Shown here: positions 22,239-32,360 of the stretch, piece after piece | Position numbering within the stretch: position 1 is the stretch's first letter | Layout: each line of letters starts with the position of its first letter | Source: Isoetes taiwanensis | Lineage: Eukaryota; Streptophyta; Lycopodiopsida; Isoetales; Isoetaceae | Reading direction: 5' to 3' | DNA length: 64,000 nucleotides | Assembly (NCBI GenBank): GCA_021234155.1 | Contig: JAJEKV010000066.1 | Span: forward strand, 6,608,800-6,672,799 | Notes under the pieces: model-generated | Seen by the model: only the letters and a program-made list of their open reading frames with translations | Database searches by the model: none | What the model was told of the DNA's origin: nothing | Made by a program: the position numbers and the translations under genes

Positions 22239-22567
22239 TGTTAGCCCTTTGGGCTAAACATATGTATGAGTGGCATAGGCCACATGTATTTATCACATTG
22301 GACCACTTGATCTAGGGCCCAGATTTAGCCCATATATGTGGTAGGTGGCATAGGCCACATGTATTTGTCATATTGGACCCCACAATCTATGGCCCAGATT
22401 TAGCCTAGATCTGTGGTAGGTGAGATGTCAGTTAGGGTTAGGGTTAGGGTTTTGCTCTACTATTTAGAGAGAGCATTTCCTCTCATTGTTTAGGTTTTTG
22501 CTCACGTTTTGGAGCACCTCCTTTTGGAGCATCAATATGATTTTGTTTTGTTCATTCTTTGCTTTGT
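22239..22567 (+). repeat. Right LTR
   Basis: 329 bp, differing from the left LTR at only a handful of positions (for example 'cacattgg' against 'cacatcgg', and 'gtcagtt' against 'gtctgtt'). The high identity implies a fairly recent insertion. Confidence 0.85.
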
Positions 22568-24600
22568 ATCACTTATAGAAAGAGCAATAAACTATGTCTG
22601 GTGCAAAGGTAAACCTAGGATGAAAAAATGTCTAAGCATTTCAAAAGCTTGGCGAAAATAGAGAGTTCCAAATAAAAGCAAATTTTACTTCATAGGTTGA
22701 AGAAGATTTGTTTTAAATTTTGTTTTGAAGATGATGAAAGGGTGGCTCCTTGAAGAGGTTTTGAATCTAAATTTCATTCCTAGAGAATGAGAAGTTCAAA
22801 CTTCTTGTAAAATCTAAGTTTATATGCATAAACAATGGACCTTATTGTGAAATGCATTTAGAAACCATGGGGTAGGAAAATTGATTTCTTTTCATAACTC
22901 CAAATATTTTGGTTTGGATCAGTGATTGTCACATGATCTAATGTCAATTCTTGAAGCAAGAAATTAATCTGTTCCTAGGGGAAGTAATTAAACATTTAGA
23001 ACCTTGAGAGAATGCAATGTAGCTATTCATCCAAGCTCATAATCATTTGCAGAAATTCCAACATTACAATTCCTTGCTCTTTTTACACCAATCTAGCATT
23101 TGCCTTGAATTTATGTCCCATGGAATGCCCAGCAACACTGGGCACTTTTTCTAGTCTATTTATATAATATAATATATATGTAATGATAGACTCAGCAAAA
23201 ATAGACACGCCCGGCATGCTAAAACTAAGAGTTGAAATAAACTATGTACACATTTGGCATGCATTAGGAGGGAGAAAATTTTTTACACGCTCACGTGTTA
23301 ACTAATAATAGATTCAGGGAAAAAAAACGCTTGGCGTGCATTGAGCAGAGGGAAAAAAAATCCTATACACCTTTGATAGACAAGTAAAAAGATAAAGGCC
23401 AGGCGATTAAAAACATGTTTAGCATGTATTCAGAACTGACTAAAACGGTGTGTTTTAAATATTCTTTAAGAGTTTTCTAAAAACTGATGCATAAAGTTAA
23501 CTGATATGTAAAATCTAATCCTTCTTTGTAATACAGAACTAGAAATTATAAGGTTAATTGTTCATAATAGAAACTTGCATGCTACAGCATGTTATATTCG
23601 AGAAGAAAAACTCAACGATTTACTCGAAACAAAAAGAAGCAGATGAAGTTCATAAAAAGCTATGCTTGCTTTCATAAACATCATCTACTTCTTCTGCCTC
23701 GAGCAAGATTGTTGAGCTTCTCTTCTTGTATTAAAGCTGCTATAGACATGCATCTTAAAATTAAATCAGAACTAACTTTGAATTCTGTGGCCTTTGTTGA
23801 ACGCGTAGAGTTCCGACGTCCTTTGTAGCCTCTGCTACATATGCTTTTTTTGCCATTGGAGAAAAAAAAGCAGAGTCTTCAAGTAAGTTTAGGAGGCTCG
23901 CATGCAGTCAAAGAAGGTTTTAAATTGCTGAAACCAATCATGCAAAACCCAGAAGGTTAAAAATTGCTGAAAAGAAATCTGCTCACCAAGATTTAAGCAC
24001 GCTAAGAGGCCAGAAATGCAAATCCAAGCACGTTTGAAGGGCAGAATAAAACACAGTGGAAGCGCAACCTTCAAATCGTATGAAGAAAGGAAGAATAGAG
24101 AATTTTGAGAGCATGAATTGGATTTATATAGGCATAATTAGGAATTTCGGTCTCATTAATTAGCGTGAATATGTGATTGCCTGAAATAGCACACCAAACG
24201 TACGGTCTTCCCGCCAGGTATAACATCCAGAGTATATATGGAGAATATTGCATTTAATGCAATAAATTCTCACAGTTACCTTTTGGAAAATTAGAATTTA
24301 TATATTTTATATGTCTTTTCCTATTCTCACGGCTAAATTTTCGATAATTAAAATTTGGATATATTTTAGAGGTCATTTTCTTATTATTTAAGTTCATTAT
24401 ATTATTGGAAGTGTATGACGCGTTTTATTAAATTAGAACTATTGCCACGAAATTTCTTGTTTTAAATAATTTCGTTTATATCCATTCTTATTATTAAATT
24501 AAACCTATTTCTAAGGAATTTATTGACTTTTTAAATATTTTGATTTACCTCTATATATTCCATAAATGTACGTACTTTTCTTATGGCATATAATTATTTC
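22568..24600. other. AT-rich intergenic sequence
   Basis: No gene is recognised. Around 23200-23410 there are several short palindrome-like words (ACGCCCGGCATGC, CGCTTGGCGTGC, CCAGGCG) resembling the motif at the window start and in the 42.65-42.80 kb repeats. Confidence 0.4.
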
Positions 24601-26290
24601 CTACTCATTGACTAAAAAGGGTGCAATTTGTCTAGGTCAATGGTGCCTCTCCAAATAAAGATGGTGTGCAAAATATTGATAAGGGCAATTTCAATGAAGA
24701 AGCACCACCTACCAAGAAGAAAAACAATTAGTCCTCGACAGTAGGGTGCAATGGAGGAACAAGAAGGTGAGAATTATGCACAATAAGTAGGCCAAGGAGT
24801 CATTGTACCAGCAGATCCTGGTCAAGCTGTTAATGATGAAAGGCTAGGGGAAGACAATCTCGTTGGAAGACAACTAAAAAGTTAAGGATTTGGGTGACAA
24901 GGAATGTTTTGGTTGTGTCAAGCAATCGGAGATTCCTTGCATCATGGCATGGCCTATAAGTAGTGTTCAATTTGTGGAGGATTACCTTTTCCCAGATTCT
25001 GAGGTTGTTGGGGATAATGATTGTCTTGATCCTCATCCATTAGCAGTGGGAACCCTAAACCTAAGCAAAAAGGGAGAAGTATAAGTTGCCAAACATTATC
25101 CTAGTAGGAGAGCCAAGTTGATTAGTGACACTAAACGTGAGACTATGGTGAAGGTTAGGGGCTCAGATTGTTGTTGGAGTGGTTCTATGGAATTCTTTAC
25201 AATAGAACAATTGGTGGAAGCAAGAGCCACTTTTCAAGAGTATACTGTTGATGAGAGGAGGACCTACATGTACACAATCTTTGAGCATGTACTTTAGGAT
25301 GACCGTATCATTTGACTTGGGACTAGGGCCTCCAATTCTTAGGCTGACGTGGAAATGGGGATTTGACTCCATCTTCCTTTTGGGTCTATGGCTAGAGTTA
25401 TATGGTATATTTTCTGGTATATTCTTTGGACGTCAGAGGTGAGAGCGTACCCTAATTTCAAGCCAAAGTGGTGCTTGGACGTTGTCCATCTATATAGCGG
25501 CTGTTAGGCACCAAATCATGGAACATCCTAACTTCTACTATTGATGGAGAACCTTGAGCATCACTATGACTTAAAATTAGAGGACGCGTCCCCTTCGGCG
25601 TCGTGGTGGATTGTACAAGGACGGAGGTAACAAGGTTTTTGAGTACTCTATTATTGTAGCCACGGATAATACAAACCTGGTGGTTGCTTGCTATTCTGTG
25701 GGTTCATTAGAGATTAGTGATTGATGAGTGGATTGTGCCTCTTGCGAGACTTCATCTCCATCGAAATCGGCTCGACCGATCCGTGGCTGTTTAGCTCCTT
25801 GGCATGCATAGATTACTTCTCATCAACAAGATTCTGTAGCATGCGAAGGGGCAATCAGCAACGGAAGTCAAGCCGGTTTCGATGAGGGGTGAAGTCTCTC
25901 AAGTGGTTCAGGTCGAGTGTTGATTGCAGAGTGACACATAATGATGCTTAACATCGTCCCATCCACTGGATAGGTCTGGTGTAACTCCGGTACCTCCATT
26001 CCTTTGGGCGGCACCTGCCATGTAAACCCATTTGGTATTCAGAGCATGTGCCACCCAAAGGAATAGAGTACAGATTATAGGTCCTGATGGCATTGAAATC
26101 CCAATTTGGCGTACCAAGTACATCATACATGAACGAAATATACATCATACATGAAAGAACCATCATACATGAACGAAATATATAGAAGACAAAAACGTAT
26201 AACAAAAAACTTTACTTTTTATTAATAGTGCCAAGGATGGTTACAATAGTTGATGCGGTTACAATAGACTTAACATACTCATCACATCAT
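24600..26290 (+). other. Decayed coding-like sequence, family unknown
   Basis: Plus-strand frames 24890-25084 and 25190-25300 read protein-like segments (for example EQLVEARATFQEYTVDERRT) interrupted by stops. They resemble transposon-encoded proteins in style, but I cannot name the family. Also present: an imperfect 17-bp inverted repeat (25998-26014 with 26048-26064, one mismatch) and three copies of 'atcatacatgaa' words at 26122-26183. Confidence 0.35.
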
Positions 26291-26294
26291 CTTT

Positions 26295-28859
26295 CTAGAC
26301 AGTAGCATCCTCATCAGTTTCATCGTTTGGAGTTCCATCCTCTTCTGCCTGGTGACCTAGGTTCAACCTCCGATGACCCTTTCCCTTGGTGCAACGTCCT
26401 CGAGGCATGTTTCTTCTAGCACGTTCTCTGTTTGTCAAGGTAATTGGCATTGGAGAGTCCGATGGATCACGTAGGCCAGTCAAATCCTCAACTGGATTGC
26501 TCGGACCTGGCCTATGCCTATCTGTGTCGGACTCCTCGGTATCTTCGCTATCGGCTGACTCGTCTGAGAATATGGCTTGGCCTATATCATCTTCATCATC
26601 AACGAACTGCTTCGTCAACATGGTTTGCAGCATTTATTGCAAGCAGATCGTCCTCACAGTCTTCGAAGCTGTCCTCTTCCACTTCGGAATCTGCATCCAT
26701 GAAAGGAAACTGTAGCTTATCGATTGCGGATGTACCACTGTTGCGATTCAACAGCCGCCAGTTTGAGAAGTTATATATAAGTTTGTCTGCCTTCTTATGT
26801 AGCAAGCGATTGCGGGTGACACTGTGTATATACTTATAGGCACTCCAATTCCTCTCACTTGCACTATTGGAAGATACCAAGGAGAGGATAGTCATTGCAA
26901 TTGCCTGCAAGGTATCAGTAACTTGCCCGTGGGCTTGCCACCATGTGTAAGATTCCATATTTGGTTCCTTCTTATGACTCTCCAGTACATCGTGAAGCTC
27001 TTCATCTGCCCACCTTCCACTCAAGTTCTGGTATTCGGTTAATTCGGCAATGAAAAGCTTGTAGTCCGAGCTGTTAGGATAGAACATTTTTGCAACCTTC
27101 TTCAACGAACCCATCACTTCTTTATCTGTATGCTGGTCCGTATCGTGGTTGTGTGGGTCTAAGGCATGTGCGGCGCCATGAAGATCATTGCAGGACTTCT
27201 TCCATTGTTCATTGAAGTCTCTGAGCAGTGCAGCGTGCTTAGCATTGTCAAATGGCGCGTTGGGGCCATCACGTTCTAGGAAGGATTGAATGGAGTGCCA
27301 ACAACTCCAGACCTTTCCAGTGCTTGCCTTCGAAGAATCAAGGGTTTTGATGGCATGACAAACAGGTTGCATGCACCTCACAACATTCTTTACGCCTTTC
27401 CAAAATGTCTACGGCCCAAGCATTTCTCGAAGGGCAGCGGCTTGTTGTCGGTGTTTGGCAGCATTTTTCCCTTTCTGCCTCCTTTCCCATTCAAAAACAC
27501 TCTGTATGATTGAAGGTTGAGATAATCCAATCACGACACTTAACCACTCTTTCAAGACAGATGTCGGGTTTGCCCAGGATTCATGAGTGCTAGGGTCTTC
27601 TGACGCAATGACTTGTAAATGGCATAAATTGCCGGCTTCTTTGTGATGAATTTTACAAGCCGATGCGCATTCTGAATGGGATCTTTGAACCATGTGTGCT
27701 GTGAGAATCAATCCTTGAGCAGTAGGTTCAGGCAATGGCATTGGCAGCTAGTAGCGTGCAACCCTGGAAATCTAGACTCCAATAATTCACCCGCTAGCTT
27801 GCAATTAGATGCGTTATCCATTACAACCTGAAATATTCTCTTCGGTCCAAAACTCTCTATCACGGCCTTTGTTTTCTGAAAAATCTAATCTTCTGTCACT
27901 TGGTCAGTTTTGGTTTCTACAGTTTTCAAAAATACTTCGCCCCCCGGATACACGATCATGAAGTTTATAAGATGGTCCTTATTTACATTGCTCCAACCAT
28001 CAGACACTAATGAGGCTGGTCTGGCTTCAGTAACACGACACAACTTCATCTCCATCCTCTCGACCATTTTTCCGTGTATTTCATCAACCATTTTATTGTT
28101 GGCATGCTTGTATGAAGGCAACCTAAAAGCCGATCCTACTTTGACAACTTCCCGAAGGCTTTTTCATTGCTTTGTGCTCCAAAACATGTGGAGACAACCC
28201 CAAGATATAAAATGCCTCTACAACCTTCAATTGCATCTTCTTCTATTGCTCATGTCAAGCAATGATCAACCCTCTCTGTTTCGCCTCGCCTTTTCCACTA
28301 TTTCAATTGTCTCTATCATTCTCTCGTTTCTCCCGCTTCTTATACCTATTGACCCCATCCACCCTCTCGATTGGTATGTCATTCCCAACAGGGGTGGTAT
28401 AGTTATCTTCATCCGCCCTCGCCGCACCGCTCTTGAGTATCCGTGAACTCGCCTTTTTTCATATTATTCTTCGCTTTTGCGTATCACATCCAAATGACAC
28501 AACCTTTCAATGGCATCCTTTCGCAAGTCGCCAGATGCGCATAAGTCGCGACACCAACGCCTCGCTCACGTAAGATGTGAGCTCAATTCTTGTTGCGTAA
28601 CCATTTACCGATGAGTATCCACAAAACACACATTCCCACTCATTTACGCCAAACTCTTTCACAAAAAATCCCATTCGGGCCTTTTTTCCGACCCAAGAAC
28701 TCCAAAGAACGCCACCACGCGGGACGGGGCAGCCCCCGCGGGTTCCCCGCCACGCACACGCCAGCCCCTCGCACCTTTAGAGGTGGATGCATGACCGCTG
28801 CCTGGACCTCCAGAGGTAGATGCGTGACCAGTAGCCATTGATGCTAGCTTGGCTGACAA
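26295..28859 (-). pseudogene. hAT transposase (BED finger, DUF659, hAT dimerisation domain), inactivated
   Basis: hAT transposases cut and paste DNA with an RNase-H-like core. Minus-strand order: a Met start near 28838 with a Gly/Ser-rich leader (ATGHASTSGGPGSGHASTS); a BED-type finger with WECVFCG; the DUF659 block ARPASLVSDGWSN and then VVMDNASNCKLAGELLESRF; and the C-terminal dimerisation domain SNSASERNWSAYKYIH followed by RLLHKKADKLIYNF. In-frame stops occur after TKTDQVTED (27885) and after LREMLGP (27409), with frameshifts near 27740, in the BED region and after 26633. The tail is acidic. No 8-bp target duplication was identified, so element ends are not set. Confidence 0.85.
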
Positions 28860-30776
28860 TATCTGTTAATCTGACTCCTTGATTACACGAACTAAAGGAA
28901 GACGTATATATGCAAAGGAGCAAGCTCACAATGCATATGTTACGTCGACGCTCCGTACGAGAATCAAGAGGGGTTGGACGGGACCCTATAGGATATTCTA
29001 TGGAAGCAGATGCAAACCCAAGGCTGAAACCACTGGGACGGAGTAAACTCACATTCCAAAGATCCAACGCCGCTCTCGCGGACACCTAAAAACGCATTGA
29101 CCTCAAAGGCAAACTGTTTCCCAAGGAATATTTTGACTCAACCTGGCAGTCAATGTTTGAGGTGAATTCTAGGGCTAATCACATTTTTCTTATATATACT
29201 ATTAACAGTGCCATAAAACAGCCAAACAGAGGCGCAAACATTTTTTTTGCTTAGTAAATTGGGAAAAATAGCTCGAAGATTTTCGCATTACCTAAAAAAA
29301 CAATAGATTCGCTGTAGTTTAATCCTTTTACGCCAGATGCGAACACTTAATCACTAAGTTTTAAAAATTTCGCGAAGACGCCAAACCAAGTAAAACGCCA
29401 GACGCTAAAAGGTTTTCACAGACGCTGACTGTTGTTTTCGCCAGACGCCAAAAATTTGGTTTTATGCGACGCTGGGCTTGAAGGTTCACAGACGCCGAAA
29501 AAGTTTCACAGACGCTATTAGAAGTTTTCGCAGCCGAAAAATCTTTCGACCGAATTATTTTTTGCCGTATTTTTTACGTTTTATACGGCAAATATGTGCC
29601 GTATCATACAATTCATATGTATTCCGTATAAAATGTACAGCATATTGAACCTATCCCTGGGTGAGAGAGAACGACATGGTAAAACTTGTTGTCGCAAAAG
29701 ACAAAACGTTGTTTAACATTCTTTAAAACAATTGTTGCACAGGGCAACACGCCATTAGCTGTCGTAGTAGAATTGCTGTTACCTTACATTTATGTTTATC
29801 ACGATGAGTCTTCAATTTCTAATAGCTACAGCTTTTGGTGGAACCCAGTTTTTGAATAATGTTCCATATTAATACAATGACACTCTAGATCATTTATAAA
29901 CGAAGGAAAAAAAAAACATAATTCCCTAATATCAAAAGGCATATCTTTATTTTCCAAGATGTTAAATGTCTGTCTGGCCACCAGCATCAGCAAAAACCTT
30001 AGCAAAACAGACACCAATAACCAAGGATCAGAATTAGAGATAACAATGTTGGAAATGCATGTACAAATATAAACAACAAGTTGCGGACTTTCATATCCTA
30101 CATGAATGATCTTAGGGTGTTTATACCCCAAAATGCCTTCCTTCCAGCATCCTAAACACATACATGTTGTAACATTGAGGAGAATAGATATTCATAAGAT
30201 TGATAAAGACAAGTAGCATCACCTGTAGTACTACAAATAAAGAGCATCCAGTGCTTCTGCACGGATTTGAGAATGTTTTTCGCCCTCCCTTGCAAATGAC
30301 AATGGGATTGGTAGCCAAGTTATGTTCAGCATAAACCTGGAAAACATATTGCTCTATTATTATGGACTAATATAATCTAAGTCTAACCTGATATTTCGAA
30401 GGCAGGAGCAAGCATGGCCAAAGCAAGTCAGAATAATAAAGAAGGCTTTGGTTTTCATGTTCGGCATCAAAACAACAATTATGAAAAAATCCCAATAACA
30501 TGTAATCAACAACCAATTTCAGTTGCATCATGTTGCAGTGCTTCTTCTTACATTACTATTGTTTACCACAAATAGTGTAAAGGCAGGCATGAATGCAACA
30601 AATACAGAATCGCCTTGAGGATCAATGCAATGACTCACAATTCTATATAAGAACAGATAGATATATCTAAATCGCAAATAACAAGTTTTGCAAGTATTCC
30701 ATCAAATTTCAAAATAGAATGCCTCAAAACAAATTTCAAGTCTATTTGCAACAGAAATGCCAGAAAACATCTAAAG
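28860..30776. other. No gene; ACGC-rich cluster at 29330-29530
   Basis: Mostly AT-rich. Between 29330 and 29530 the words ACGCCAGACGC, GACGCC and TTCACAGACGC recur about ten times. A minus-strand 107-bp stretch at about 30231-30337 is bounded by AG and GT and is open, but matches nothing I know. Confidence 0.4.
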
Positions 30777-30999
30777 TCTACTAAATGAGAAACATCCTTT
30801 TGTTGGGCAATCAATTGATGCCTGTGCGTTGGGTTGGGCCATGGCTGCAGTGTCTAGCAGGGCTTTTAGAATAGGTGCTCCAAAGAGTTTGGGATCAGCC
30901 ATGATGCTGCCATTGATTGATATATGCAACCATAGTTTTCTACCAAATGCATGTATTGTCAATGATAATATGGGGGCAAAAGATGACATGTTTTTGAAG
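30777..30999 (+). pseudogene. SET-domain exon (Rubisco LSMT-like family)
   Basis: SET-domain proteins of this group methylate lysines, often in the chloroplast. The stretch between an AG at 30775-30776 and a GT at 31000-31001 codes LGWAMAAVSSRAFRIG followed by MLPLIDICNHSFLPNA. It carries the 'W..s.V.SRaf' block and the NHS motif (ICNHS) that forms part of the SET active site and SAM pocket. Only this exon is evident: no upstream SET N-terminus and no downstream GEEL/YG block were found. It lies on the plus strand, just beyond the 3' side of a minus-strand CER1-like fragment. Confidence 0.65.
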
Positions 31000-31265
31000 G
31001 TAGAATGTGAGTTCATACCTCAAAGGCACTTCTTTTTTCTAAGTAATCCCATAAAAGATCATCAAACATAAGAAACAAACAAATCTTTCAACTCCATCCA
31101 TTAGACTTCATTTGAGGCATGGAGGAGTCCACCAGCATGTCAAGCAGCCACAACCCCTCTTTCAAAATTATACTGAATACACGAGTGTCAAATATCAACA
31201 TAAAGCGATCGAACAGGGCGACAAAAAATTCTCAAAAGAACAGTTTAAAAGTTTATGTATTTTAA

Positions 31266-32168
31266 CCTTGTTTAAGGCTGCAAGGCTTATGACCTTGACA
31301 CCCTTGGCATCAACATCAAGAATTGCTTGTTCAATGTGTTTATTGATGCTATCCAATCCAAAGGGCAAAAAGTACTGCAAACGAAATTTGTCAGAACATA
31401 ACAAACAGAGGCAGTGCAGCAACTATTGGTAAAGATGATGCTTACATGCAATCCATATCTAGGGACAATCCAAGTCTGAGAAAATACTCATAAGCAACAA
31501 AGGTTTTTCCCCATGCCCAAATGCCACAGAAAGCCACAAAGCCAATAGGCCAAATCACCAGAAGAAACCAACGGCTTGTGTATGGAATAGATGAAAATGT
31601 TCTGCTGGCAAAGGAGACGTGAAGAGAAGAAACTACATCTACAGCATGTGCTAGAAAAACGAAACATGGAACTTCTTCCTTGCATCCTGTCAAGACATAA
31701 AAGAAACCCTATTATTAGAAACAAGCCGTTCTTATCCAGTTTAAATCTAATCAGTGATGAATATTTACCTTCTTTTACCAGAGATTCGTATAAGGCATCA
31801 GTGTTTTGGTTTCTTGTGCCCCCCAAATAATCATAAAGCGGCATGAAAAGATAAAAGTTAGAATTGCAGTCCATATGATGCAGAGAATGGTACCTGCTTG
31901 CGTGGAATTTGAGTATGATCCGCACATGCATGTAAATTGTTAAAAACATGGCCAAAGGCGTGGAATTAGTTGCTTACGATGGTGTACACAGAAAAAATTT
32001 CAATGGTGGAAAGATCTGAAATGCCCGCTTTGGAACAAACTCAAAATTGTAGTGACCCATTTGCTTCAAAAAATCAAAGCCCAACAAATATATGTAGAAC
32101 AAAGACAAAGAAAGGCCTCCCGAAACACAGATGACGAATAATAAGTATTTCTGGAGATGCAAAAACAC
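31266..32168 (-). pseudogene. CER1/CER3-like fatty-acid hydroxylase-superfamily fragment (wax synthesis), four exons
   Basis: CER1/CER3 proteins act in the ER to convert very-long-chain acyl-CoAs to cuticular alkanes. Minus-strand exons with matching phases: ending 31978 (MGHYNFEFVPKRAFQIFPPL...CTPS), 31893-31769 (YHSLHH then LFMPLYDYLGGT and DALYESLVKE), 31686-31446 (CFVFLAHAVDVVSSLHVSFA, WGKTFVAYEYF, TWIVPRYGLH) and 31374-31266 ([31 protein letters not shown]). Introns are 71-84 bp with GT-AG ends. YHSLHH is one of the histidine clusters of the di-iron site. Exon three has lost one base between YEYF and QTWIVPR. The N-terminal membrane exons and the C-terminal WAX2 domain are missing. Confidence 0.85.
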
Positions 32169-32360
32169 AGTTGCGCAGGTGTAAATATGGTTCTGCTACC
32201 CAAAAAAACGCGAAAGCACTAAGCTCGATCTCGGTTCCCGCGCGCCAATTTTCCTCCCAATTTCCTGTTTCATTCCGGATTACAACAGAGTTTCCCTAAT
32301 CCCTTCCGGCACACAACAATAGATCGTTTCTCAGCAACTAATCTTCCTCAATCAAGCGAA

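Larger units (their letters stand above)
16280..22567. mobile_element. Non-autonomous LTR retrotransposon (large internal region, no pol)
   Basis: Two near-identical 329-bp direct repeats, both starting TGTTAGCCCTTTGGGCTAAA, bound about 5.6 kb. A purine-rich tract (GTGGTGGGGGGGAG) lies immediately before the right repeat, as a polypurine tract should. The interior has no gag, protease, reverse transcriptase or integrase motif, only repeats and short frames, so mobility would depend on another element (LARD-like). I found no matching 5-bp target duplication, and the right repeat ends ...GCTTTGT, not CA, so the outer 3' boundary is uncertain. Confidence 0.75.

Noticed and set aside
26599-28121. 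hAT element as an active transposase gene
   Set aside because: At least two in-frame stops and several frameshifts interrupt conserved blocks.
30231-30337. Minus-strand exon candidate with AG and GT boundaries
   Set aside because: Open for about 35 codons, but I recognise no homology and it does not continue the CER1-like or SET genes.
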